From CBDBJR01 sp965206445 (lineage in GTDB: Bacteria; Pseudomonadota; Gammaproteobacteria; Arenicellales; Poriferihabitantaceae), in contig CBDBJR010000001.1 in assembly GCA_965206445.1 (NCBI GenBank), positions 434,001 to 498,000 on the forward strand: 64,000 nucleotides of DNA. Reading direction: 5' to 3'. The translations under genes were made by a program, and so were the position numbers. The notes under the pieces were generated by a model. The model was given only the letters and a program-made list of their open reading frames with translations. It was not told the DNA's origin and made no database searches. How positions within the stretch are numbered: position 1 is the stretch's first letter; the number at the start of each line of letters is the position of its first letter. Below are positions 34,409 through 41,472 of this stretch, piece by piece.

Positions 34409-35908
34409 TCATATATCCGCACGCCAGGTCTGCAACCCCGCGATGAGAATATCTTCCAGCCATTGGCGAAACCGTTGCTCGATCGCTGCGGCGGGTTCAT
34501 GGTAGTTGATCTGAAAGACCTCATCCGACAAGGGCGTACTGGTCGAGGGCTGCCGCTCCCCTTCCTCCGTTGCCGAGCGCCTGAAGAAACAAGCCGACGC
34601 CACCAATATGCCCCGAAACGCGCCCCCGGTCGCATGAAACGAGACCAGAAGATCCGCCTGCCCGTCCAACCGCATGACCAGATGCGTCCAGGCGCGAAAT
34701 GCACCTGTGTTCGCGTAATAGTCCAGATGCCTTGCGGTTTCAACAATTTGCTGATGAAAATAATAACTTTTTTGATCCGCATCCGAAGCTGTATTCACGT
34801 AGAACGCCGATTCTGATACCAGTCCCGACGTTTGTTTCTTCAGTCCATTCGCCACCTCCTCAAATCGGTGATACGCAATCTCATTCATCCGTGCAGCGAT
34901 GGATTTGGCCTGGTTCCATTTCTGAATCTTCAGTTGCTCGCGCTTTTTCAGGTCCACTCCCAGGGTGGCGATAATGGCCTCAACCCGTTGTTCTTTATGC
35001 ACCGCATCCGCTACGCCCAGGGCCTTGACCAAGGCGTGCCTCTGAGCGGCGGCGAACATCCTGACCAACGGCGCGAGCTCCCCCTGGTCGGCGCTTTCCA
35101 GGGCGGTGATGTAGTGCGCTCTGTCACTATTTCGAATCACCATCGGAAACCAGCCAGCCTTGAGGAAGATCAAGGTGGCGAGGCAGCGAGCGACCCGCCC
35201 ATTGCCATCCTGGAATGGGTGGATTTGCGTGAACCTGTGATGCAGCCATGCAGCCTCTACTTCCGGGGCCGTAGTCGGGTGATTTTCGTGCATCTCTATC
35301 AGCCTCGACATTTCTGAATCCACCTGCACTGGCGGGCAATATTCGTGCACCCCGCCGTCGGGGCGAGTCGGGTTATTCGCCGTTTGCTTGAATTCGCCGC
35401 GCACCATTGCCACTTCCACCCGCCGCCCCAGTCCGTCGATCGCCGTTGTCGTTGCCTGGTTTTGCGTCAGTTGTGCATGCAGCTCCTTGATGTACGAGAC
35501 GGACAAACCACGTTCACGCCTGACAAAGGAAAACAGACCTTCCACGGCGGACTTATGATCCTGGATCATGGCGGCCACCTGATTCGGGTCCTGAACGCCA
35601 TCGGTATGGGGAATGAAGGCCGCGTCAATTCCCTGCTCAATCAGCATGGTCGTGACCCCCCTGTCGAGGGTATAGAGGCGCTCGATGAGCCCGGTCTCAA
35701 CCGCCCACTCGCGACAGAGTTTCTTCCGGAAAACGCACAGTCCGTCGCTGTGCTCGAGTGCGTCGCGCTGTTCTTGCCATACCGCCGCCAGGCTGCGCAA
35801 CTCGTCCCTGTTCAGGGTCGCGGGGTCAACCTGATAATCCGCAATCGGCCGCCAGCGAAAGTCGCCGGGTGATGCCGTATCACCACTCCCGGTTTGATTT
35901 TTTTTCAT
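34409..35908 (-). CDS. Fic family protein (putative AMPylase)
   Basis: 499 residues from MKKNQTGSGD; the longer open frame overlaps mdh. The active site HPFQDGNGR is at 230-238 (catalytic H230, metal-binding D234). VRNRGE-like flap residues are not obvious, but VAMVRGEFK and YCPPVQVDSEM match the region of typical long Fic proteins. TTMLIEQG (86-93) resembles the inhibitory helix motif (S/T)xxxE(G/N) but has Gln after Glu. The C-terminal ~200 residues carry no recognised domain. It could modify an unknown cell target with AMP. No antitoxin partner is adjacent. Confidence 0.82.
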   Translation of the reverse strand: MKKNQTGSGDTASPGDFRWRPIADYQVDPATLNRDELRSLAAVWQEQRDALEHSDGLCVFRKKLCREWAVETGLIERLYTLDRGVTTMLIEQGIDAAFIPHTDGVQDPNQVAAMIQDHKSAVEGLFSFVRRERGLSVSYIKELHAQLTQNQATTTAIDGLGRRVEVAMVRGEFKQTANNPTRPDGGVHEYCPPVQVDSEMSRLIEMHENHPTTAPEVEAAWLHHRFTQIHPFQDGNGRVARCLATLIFLKAGWFPMVIRNSDRAHYITALESADQGELAPLVRMFAAAQRHALVKALGVADAVHKEQRVEAIIATLGVDLKKREQLKIQKWNQAKSIAARMNEIAYHRFEEVANGLKKQTSGLVSESAFYVNTASDADQKSYYFHQQIVETARHLDYYANTGAFRAWTHLVMRLDGQADLLVSFHATGGAFRGILVASACFFRRSATEEGERQPSTSTPLSDEVFQINYHEPAAAIEQRFRQWLEDILIAGLQTWRADI

Positions 35909-35966
35909 CGGCAATTCAACCTCGCAGTGCACCCGGCGGTGGCTATCGCTGCGGCCCGTGCGGGGG

Positions 35967-36944
35967 CTACAGCAGGTGTTGCACCGCGGCGCGTTCCTGC
36001 TGCAATTCGGCCTCGCTGTGCGCCATTCGCTGACGGCTGAAGGCATCGATATCGAGGCCCTGGACAATCGTATAGTCGCCATTGTGACAGGTGACCGGGA
36101 ACGAGTAGATCAGCCCGGCGGCAATGTCGTAGCTGCCGTCGGCGGGAATCCCCATGCTGACCCAGTCATCCGGCGCCGTGCCCATCGCCCAGTCGTGCAT
36201 GTGGTCGATTGCCGCCGCCGCCGCCGAGGCGGCGCTGGAGGCGCCGCGGGCTGCGATAACGGCCGCGCCGCGCTGCTGCACGTTGGGAATAAACGTCTGC
36301 TCCAGCCAGCCCTGATCGACCCGCTCGCGCACCGCGGCGCCGCTCGCCCGCACCTGCGATATATCGGGGTACTGGGTCGCCGAGTGGTTGCCCCACACCG
36401 TCATGTTGGTCAGCTCCCGATGGTGCACGTGCAATTTTTCCGCCAACTGCGCTTTGGCGCGATTGTGATCCAGGCGCATCATCGCGGTAATCTGCGACGG
36501 CGGCAGGTCGGGGGCGTTGGCGGCGGCAATCAGAGCGTTGGTGTTGGCCGGATTGCCGACCACCAGCACGCGGACGTCGTTAGCCGCATGCTGATTCAGC
36601 GCCCGCCCTTGCAGCGAGAAAATCTGCCCGTTGTCGTTCAATAAATCTTTGCGCTCCATGCCCGGGCCGCGCGGCTTGGAGCCGACCAGCAGCGCATAAT
36701 TCACGCCGGCAAAGGCGACATTGGCGTCATCCGACGTCTCGACACCGGCCAATAGCGGAAAAGCGCAATCGTTTAGCTCCATCACCACGCCGGCGAGGGC
36801 GTTCATCGCCGGCGGTATCTCGAGCAATTGCAAAATCACCGGCTGATCGGGGCCGAGCATATCGCCGGCGGCGACCCGAAATAACAGCGCATAGGAAATA
36901 TTACCGGCGGCGCCGGTTATCGCAACACGTACGGGAGGTTTCAT
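35967..36944 (-). CDS. mdh: Malate dehydrogenase (NAD)
   Basis: 325 residues. GAAGNI (11-16) binds NAD; NPANTNALI, LDHNRAKAQLA and WGNHSATQYPD carry the substrate and catalytic residues (Asp-His relay). It belongs to the longer mdh group typical of beta- and some gammaproteobacteria. The reaction is malate to oxaloacetate in the TCA cycle. Fic follows after 58 bp. Confidence 0.95.
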   Translation of the reverse strand: MKPPVRVAITGAAGNISYALLFRVAAGDMLGPDQPVILQLLEIPPAMNALAGVVMELNDCAFPLLAGVETSDDANVAFAGVNYALLVGSKPRGPGMERKDLLNDNGQIFSLQGRALNQHAANDVRVLVVGNPANTNALIAAANAPDLPPSQITAMMRLDHNRAKAQLAEKLHVHHRELTNMTVWGNHSATQYPDISQVRASGAAVRERVDQGWLEQTFIPNVQQRGAAVIAARGASSAASAAAAAIDHMHDWAMGTAPDDWVSMGIPADGSYDIAAGLIYSFPVTCHNGDYTIVQGLDIDAFSRQRMAHSEAELQQERAAVQHLL

Positions 36945-36976
36945 AGCAGTTCTCGGTCAATTTTCAGGAAGGCCTG

Positions 36977-36982
36977 ATTATA
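36977..36982 (-). promoter_or_regulatory. mdh: Possible -10 element of mdh
   Basis: A perfect TATAAT on the minus strand, about 35 bases before the mdh ATG. The hexamer 17 bp upstream does not resemble TTGACA, so the promoter would be weak or activator-dependent. Confidence 0.35.
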
Positions 36983-37070
36983 TTCGATTCAGCGTGCCGC
37001 CACGGCTTTTTCCCACCGTGCAAGCGGCGCATGGTGTGCTGCAGGTCACAATCAGGGGGATTTTCTGAAA

Positions 37071-37137
37071 GGAGAACGGGTTTTCCAACCCGTTTATTTT
37101 AAAAACACGGACAGGAATGTCCGTGCTCCTGTCCGTG
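37071..37137. repeat. Double-hairpin interspersed repeat, copy 1
   Basis: Hairpin 1 AACGGGTT-TTCC-AACCCGTT (37075-37094) and hairpin 2 CACGGACA-GGAA-TGTCCGTG (37106-37125), joined by an AT-rich spacer and followed by two GTCCGTGCTCCT repeats. Just before it (37044-37068) are 25 bases also found inside the udg gene (38454-38477). Bases 37150-37228 duplicate the 3' end of yceH. Confidence 0.75.
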
Positions 37138-37230
37138 CTCCTGTTTATAATGCGGTTGATTGGCCGTTTTGTTGCTCTAGCTGTTCAGCTCTTTTTAACA
37201 AACCGGCTACTTGTTGTTCGAGTTCTGTAA

Positions 37231-37316
37231 AGGAGAACGGGTTTTCCAACCCGTTTATTTTAAAAACACGGACAGGAATGTCCGTGCTCCTGTTCGTGCT
37301 CCTGTTCGTGCAGTGT
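37231..37316. repeat. Double-hairpin interspersed repeat, copy 2
   Basis: Same two hairpins (37236-37255 and 37267-37286), about 161 bp from copy 1. It lies directly after the yceH stop codon, so it may end yceH transcription. Copies 1 and 2 are the two halves of a tandem duplication that includes the yceH tail. Confidence 0.75.
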
Positions 37317-38255
37317 TTATGTTGATTGGCCGTTTTGTTGCTCTAGCTGTTCAACCCTTTTTAACAAACCGGCTACTTGTTGTTCGAGTTCTGCAATCCG
37401 GACGCTATCATCGGTTTTGTTATACACCGGCAGCGGCCGGGCCGTGTTTGGAATAAGGACTTCTCCACTCAACAGGTGGGTGTAACGATCTTCGCGTTGA
37501 CCCATGCCTTTGGGAATCAGTTTTACCAGGGGTTGCTCGCGTTCTATCAGGCTTTCCAATACGGATTTTATGTCGCCGGTGTCGCTAAAGTCACACATGC
37601 GGGCAGTTCTGGCTTTCAGATCATTGAGGGTCTGCGGGGTCCGCATCATCATAACGGTTAGCAAGGCTTGCTGGCTTTTATCAATAGACAGCAGCCTTTT
37701 TATCTTGTGGTTATAGCGATAAGCACGCTCGCCAAAGTCAATTTCTACCACGTCGCGCTCTTTTAATCCATTACATATATGCCCGACCTCGCCTTCGGTT
37801 AATGCCATTACCGGCTCGCGGTTGCTTTTTTGATTGCAGGCCAGTACCAATGACTTGAGGGTGATAGGGTAAGTGTCAGGAACGGTTAGCTCCTTCTCCA
37901 TCATGGAGGCAATAATGCGGCATTCTTTGTTATCGAACATGGCGCTATCGACATTGCCGACCGGCGTATTGTTTTCTGAATCGACATTGCCGACCGGCGC
38001 ATTGTTTTCTGAATCGACATTACCGACCGGCGCATTGTTTTCTGAATCGACATTGCCGACCGGCGCATTGTTTTCTGAATCGGCATTGCCGATTGGCGTA
38101 TCGTTTTCTGAATCGACATTGCCGACCGGCGCATTGTTTTCTGAATCGACATTGCCGACCGGCGCATTGTTTTCTGAATCGACATTACCGACCGGCGCAT
38201 TGTTTTCTGAATCGACATTACCGACTGGTGTATTGTTTTCTAATTTGTCACTCAT
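37317..38255 (-). CDS. yceH: YceH (DUF480) family protein with repeat N-terminal extension
   Basis: 312 residues; normal YceH is about 215. From residue 106 (MFDNKECRIIASMMEKE) the match is full: TVPDTYPITLKSLVLACNQKSNREPVM, LLTVMMMRTPQTLNDLKART, and a C-terminal coiled coil (AELEQQVAGLLKRVEQLEQQ). The fold is tandem winged helices. Residues 8-104 are nine copies of an 11-residue unit (NAPVGNVDSEN), encoded by a 33-bp minisatellite. The ATG at 37940 matches the usual family start, so the repeats were added in frame upstream. Function of the family is poorly known. Confidence 0.88.
   Translation of the reverse strand: MSDKLENNTPVGNVDSENNAPVGNVDSENNAPVGNVDSENNAPVGNVDSENDTPIGNADSENNAPVGNVDSENNAPVGNVDSENNAPVGNVDSENNTPVGNVDSAMFDNKECRIIASMMEKELTVPDTYPITLKSLVLACNQKSNREPVMALTEGEVGHICNGLKERDVVEIDFGERAYRYNHKIKRLLSIDKSQQALLTVMMMRTPQTLNDLKARTARMCDFSDTGDIKSVLESLIEREQPLVKLIPKGMGQREDRYTHLLSGEVLIPNTARPLPVYNKTDDSVRIAELEQQVAGLLKRVEQLEQQNGQST
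37944..38234 (-). repeat. 33-bp minisatellite, nine copies, inside yceH
   Basis: Units are nearly identical, head-to-tail and without spacers. The array is open in all minus-strand frames. One unit differs (DTPIGNADSEN), as do the two end units. Confidence 0.92.
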
Positions 38256-38291
38256 GTTTAACGTTACCAGGTGTGGGGTTGATTTTTTGAA

Positions 38292-38360
38292 AGGAGAACG
38301 GGTTTTCCAACCCGTTTATTTTAAAAAACACGGACAGGAATGTCCGTGCTCCTGTCCGTG
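38292..38360. repeat. Double-hairpin interspersed repeat, copy 3
   Basis: Hairpins at 38297-38316 and 38329-38348, same sequence as copies 1 and 2, between udg and yceH. It may attenuate or end transcription between them. The GTCCGTGCTCCT extension continues to the udg stop codon. Confidence 0.75.
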
Positions 38361-38363
38361 CTC

Positions 38364-39173
38364 CTATCCGTGCAGCAGCTCCTGCGCGCGGCACAAATCT
38401 TCCCAGACGCGCGCTTTTTGTTCCGGGCTGCGCAGCAGATAGGCGGGGTGGTAGGTCACAATCAGGGGGATTTTCTGCTCGCCATAGTAATGCACCTGAG
38501 CACGCAGTCTGGCCAGCGGCAGCGTGGTTTTAAGCAGCGATTGCGCGGCAATGCGGCCCAGCACGACAATGATGCGGGGCTCGATCAGCTGCAATTGCCG
38601 CAGCAGAAACGGCTCGCATTCGGCCACCTCGCCGGCGGTCGGATCGCGGTTTTCCGGCGGTCGGCATTTCACCACGTTGGCAATGTACACCTGCTGTCGC
38701 TGCATCCGCAGCGCGGCAATTATCGCCTCCAGCAATTTGCCCGCCCGCCCGACAAATGGCCGGCCCTGACGGTCTTCGTTTTGCCCCGGCGCTTCACCGA
38801 TAAACAGCCACTCCGCCTGTGCGCTACCCTCGCCCGGCACCGTGTTGGTGCGCGTTTGATGCAGCGCACAGCGCACACAACCGGCTATTTCCGTTTTGAT
38901 GTCGTCCAGCCCCGACTGTCGATTGGCCGCCGCAACCGCATCAACGGGCGCGGTCGGCGGCGCTTGACCCTGCCGGCTTTCCCCCCGACTATGCTGCGAT
39001 TCGACCAGCCCGGCGGCCGGCGCCGAGGTATCCGCAGTAGCGTCGGCGGCGGTGTCAGCAGCGGCATCGGCGCCAGTGTCAGTGGCCGCCGCCGTAGTCA
39101 ACCGACCACGACGCTGCCAGAGCTCGATCCCCATCGTGTGTAGCAGATATGCCTGCCGTCGGTCCAGTTCCAT
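38364..39173 (-). CDS. Family 4 (Fe-S) uracil-DNA glycosylase
   Basis: 269 residues from MELDRRQAYLL; the open frame to 39242 has no similarity. The four cluster cysteines are C99, C102, C170 and C186. GEAPGQNEDRQGRPFVGRAG is the uracil-binding and catalytic region and HPAYLLR the DNA-contacting loop. It removes uracil from DNA. Residues 26-80 form an Ala/Thr/Asp-rich linker between an N-terminal helix and the catalytic domain, common in proteobacterial members. Confidence 0.92.
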   Translation of the reverse strand: MELDRRQAYLLHTMGIELWQRRGRLTTAAATDTGADAAADTAADATADTSAPAAGLVESQHSRGESRQGQAPPTAPVDAVAAANRQSGLDDIKTEIAGCVRCALHQTRTNTVPGEGSAQAEWLFIGEAPGQNEDRQGRPFVGRAGKLLEAIIAALRMQRQQVYIANVVKCRPPENRDPTAGEVAECEPFLLRQLQLIEPRIIVVLGRIAAQSLLKTTLPLARLRAQVHYYGEQKIPLIVTYHPAYLLRSPEQKARVWEDLCRAQELLHG

Positions 39174-39245
39174 GCGCGATATTATCGCATAACCGACCCA
39201 GCAGCGCGACGCGGCGCTACCTGCACCCCCCGCCCGGTCCACCCG

Positions 39246-40799
39246 TCACTTGCCGACCACCCTGGCCAGCTGCGGGTGCATTCTCTGCCTGCCGCTCGCC
39301 AGTTTATTCAGCGCGTTGACATAAGCTTTAGCCGAGGCGATCACGATATCAAGGTCGGCGCCGTGCCCAGTCACCATCCGGCCGTCGCATTCCAGCCGCA
39401 CGCTGACGTCGCCCTGCGCATCGGTGCCGCTGGTAATGCTGCTGACCGAGTACAGTTGCAGCCGGCTGCCCGATTGCACGATCGACTCGATGGCGGTAAA
39501 GGTCGCGTCCACGGCGCCGTTGCCGCTGCCGTTGCCCGTGCGCTGCTGGCCGTCGGTTTCGATGATCACGCGGGCGGTCGGCGTCTGCCCCGTGCACGAC
39601 CCGGTTGCGACGTGTTTCAGCGCATAGTGCTCATTGTCGGTCAGGGTATCGCTGGCGGTCACCAGTGCCTGCAAGTCATCGTCGAATATTTCATGCTTGC
39701 GGTCGGCCAGGTTCTTGAAGTCGGCAAAAGTCCGGTTCAATTCGGCCTCCGAGCCAAACTCGAAGCCGAGCGTTTTCAGCCGCGCCTTGAACGCATTGCG
39801 GCCCGAGTGCTTGCCCAGCACCATTTTGTTTGCGCTCCAGCCGACCTCTTCGGCGCGCATCACCTCATAGGTTTCCCGCGCTTTGATCACGCCGTCCTGG
39901 TGGATGCCGGCCTCGTGCGCAAACGCATTGGCGCCGACAATCGCCTTGTTCGGCTGCACCGGGAAACCGGTAATGGTCGACACCAGCCGGCTGATCGGCA
40001 CCAGTTGGGTGGTGTCGATATCGACCCGGCAGTCGAATTGATCCGGACGAGTGCGCACCGCCATGACGATTTCCTCCAGCGCGGCATTACCGGCGCGCTC
40101 GCCGAGGCCGTTGATCGTACACTCCACCTGCCGCGCGCCGGCCATCACCGCCGCCAGAGAATTGGCGACCGCCAGCCCGAGATCGTCGTGGCAGTGGGTG
40201 GAAAATATCGCCTTGTCGGCATTCGGTATGCGCTCGCGCAGCAGGGTGATCAGCGCGCCAAACTGGGACGGCAGGTTATAGCCGACGGTATCGGGAATAT
40301 TGATCGTACTGGCGCCGGCGTCGATCGCCGCCTCGAGGATGCGGCACAGAAAATCCGGCTCGGAGCGGCCGGCGTCCTCGGGCGAAAACTCCACGTCGTC
40401 GGTATAGTTACGCGCCTGCCTGACCGCCGTAATCGCGCACTCAAACACCTGCTCGGGTGTCATCCTGAGCTTGTGCTGCATGTGGATCGGCGAGGTGGCG
40501 ATGAACGTGTGAATGCGCCCCGATTTCGCCGCCTTCAGCGCCGCCCCGGCCCGGTCTACGTCCTGCCGATGGGCGCGTGCCAGCCCGCAGACAGTGCTGT
40601 CGCTGATGATCTCGGCGATCGCGGCGACGGCGTCAAAGTCGCCCGGACTGGCCGCCGGGAAGCCGGCCTCGATCACGTCCACCCGCATTTTCTCCAGCAG
40701 CCGGGCAATTCTGATTTTTTCCGCCCGGGTCATGGATGCGCCCGGGCTTTGTTCACCGTCGCGCAACGTCGTATCGAAAATAATTAGCTTGTCTTTCAT
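39246..40799 (-). CDS. leuA: 2-isopropylmalate synthase LeuA
   Basis: 517 residues. DTTLRDGEQSPGASM starts the TIM barrel, with STHCHDDLGLAVANS (metal ligands) and GLGERAGNA. The C-terminal ~125 residues form the leucine-sensing regulatory domain (SGTDAQGDVSVRLECDG). It condenses acetyl-CoA and 2-oxoisovalerate in the first step of leucine synthesis. A leader ORF and hairpin upstream suggest attenuation. No other leu genes are in the window. Confidence 0.95.
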   Translation of the reverse strand: MKDKLIIFDTTLRDGEQSPGASMTRAEKIRIARLLEKMRVDVIEAGFPAASPGDFDAVAAIAEIISDSTVCGLARAHRQDVDRAGAALKAAKSGRIHTFIATSPIHMQHKLRMTPEQVFECAITAVRQARNYTDDVEFSPEDAGRSEPDFLCRILEAAIDAGASTINIPDTVGYNLPSQFGALITLLRERIPNADKAIFSTHCHDDLGLAVANSLAAVMAGARQVECTINGLGERAGNAALEEIVMAVRTRPDQFDCRVDIDTTQLVPISRLVSTITGFPVQPNKAIVGANAFAHEAGIHQDGVIKARETYEVMRAEEVGWSANKMVLGKHSGRNAFKARLKTLGFEFGSEAELNRTFADFKNLADRKHEIFDDDLQALVTASDTLTDNEHYALKHVATGSCTGQTPTARVIIETDGQQRTGNGSGNGAVDATFTAIESIVQSGSRLQLYSVSSITSGTDAQGDVSVRLECDGRMVTGHGADLDIVIASAKAYVNALNKLASGRQRMHPQLARVVGK

Positions 40800-40834
40800 C
40801 GTGTGTACCCCTGATTGCGATAGCAGATTGATTA

Positions 40835-40867
40835 AATAAGCAGCGCCGCCTGCTTGTGGCAGGTGGC
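40835..40867 (-). terminator. Candidate attenuator hairpin before leuA
   Basis: On the minus strand GCCACCTGC pairs with GCAGGCGGC (one A-C mismatch, loop CACAA; 40845-40867), then GCTGCTTATTT. The U-tract is poor, so termination would be weak. It lies between the leader ORF stop and leuA. Confidence 0.4.
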
Positions 40868-40892
40868 GTGGTCGGCGGGTAAGGGGGAAGTA

Positions 40893-40991
40893 TTAGTGCG
40901 CCAAACGGCGCAGCAGCAGGGTGTTCAGGCGCAGCGAGCGCGTACGCAAGGGCGTACAAATCCGGCGGATAGTGCGGTGCGGTGCTGACAT
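40893..40991 (-). CDS. Putative leu leader peptide
   Basis: 32 residues, MSAPHRTIRRICTPLRTRSL followed by RLNTLLLRRLAH. It holds six Leu in the last 17 residues, including three consecutive CTG codons close to the stop, as in leu operon leader peptides that sense charged tRNA-Leu. It lies about 95 bp before leuA. There is no clear Shine-Dalgarno sequence, and a promoter placed at 40999-41027 would give an almost leaderless message. Confidence 0.45.
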   Translation of the reverse strand: MSAPHRTIRRICTPLRTRSLRLNTLLLRRLAH

Positions 40992-40998
40992 GGGCGGC

Positions 40999-41027
40999 AG
41001 TGTATGCGGTTTGCACCGGCAATGCAA
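40999..41027 (-). promoter_or_regulatory. leuA: Candidate leuA promoter
   Basis: On the minus strand TTGCAT (41022-41027) and TACACT (40999-41004) are separated by 17 bp. Matches to consensus are 3/6 and 4/6. Confidence 0.4.
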
Positions 41028-41075
41028 GCACAAATTCACCGCACGCGCGGGGTTGATAGCGTCCAGCACATACAG

Positions 41076-41097
41076 CCCCCCTGACATGTCAGGGGGG
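41076..41097. repeat. Perfect 22-bp palindrome
   Basis: CCCCCC, then TGACATGTCA, then GGGGGG: uninterrupted dyad symmetry between the leuA and giant-gene promoters. It could be an operator or a remnant of a hairpin repeat. Confidence 0.6.
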
Positions 41098-41154
41098 AGC
41101 AAAATCGGCGCCGCATCTGGCTTTAGTGCGCCTGTCCCCTCCGGTATTGAAACA

Positions 41155-41183
41155 TTGACAACTGCCCCGGGCGGGGCTATTAT
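41155..41183 (+). promoter_or_regulatory. Strong sigma70-type promoter
   Basis: TTGACA (41155-41160), 17-bp spacer, TATTAT (41178-41183). The spacer holds the dyad GCCCCG-GG-CGGGGC. It points towards the giant gene, with a leader of about 280 bases. AAGGAGG at 41194-41200 has no start codon at a proper distance. Confidence 0.6.
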
Positions 41184-41472
41184 TTCGCGTTCTAAGGAGG
41201 CGGGCTGCCCGGCAGCGGCCCGGCCCGGTTGATACGGGGACACGGACACGGACGCAGATACAGTAGGCCTGCATTGTTCGGTACGGTCTGAATCGGTTTT
41301 ATATAGTTAATATGAAATCGCCGTTTTCAACCCGGCGGAGACGCGAAGAAATGCAGGTAATTACCTGAATGTTATTGCTGACAGTCCGCCAATCCTCACT
41401 TTCGACCACCCCACCTGCGGGACGAACCACCTGCGGGACGAAAAACGGGCGGCGGGTGAACGCAGCCTAAGC
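41184..41472 (+). other. Long untranslated leader of the giant gene
   Basis: No gene is supported. The giant frame is open back to a stop at 41308, but no homology or start codon suggests an earlier beginning. It contains a directly repeated CCACCTGCGGGACGAA (about 41411 and 41427) and an AT-rich patch near 41297-41315. Confidence 0.4.

Noticed and set aside
37944..38234. Possible CRISPR array (33-bp repeats)
   Set aside because: Repeats are directly joined without spacers, lie in frame within yceH, and no cas gene is near.
41194..41231. Short coding sequence after AAGGAGG at 41194
   Set aside because: No ATG, GTG or TTG at 5-12 bases; the next TTG (41229) opens only about 20 codons.
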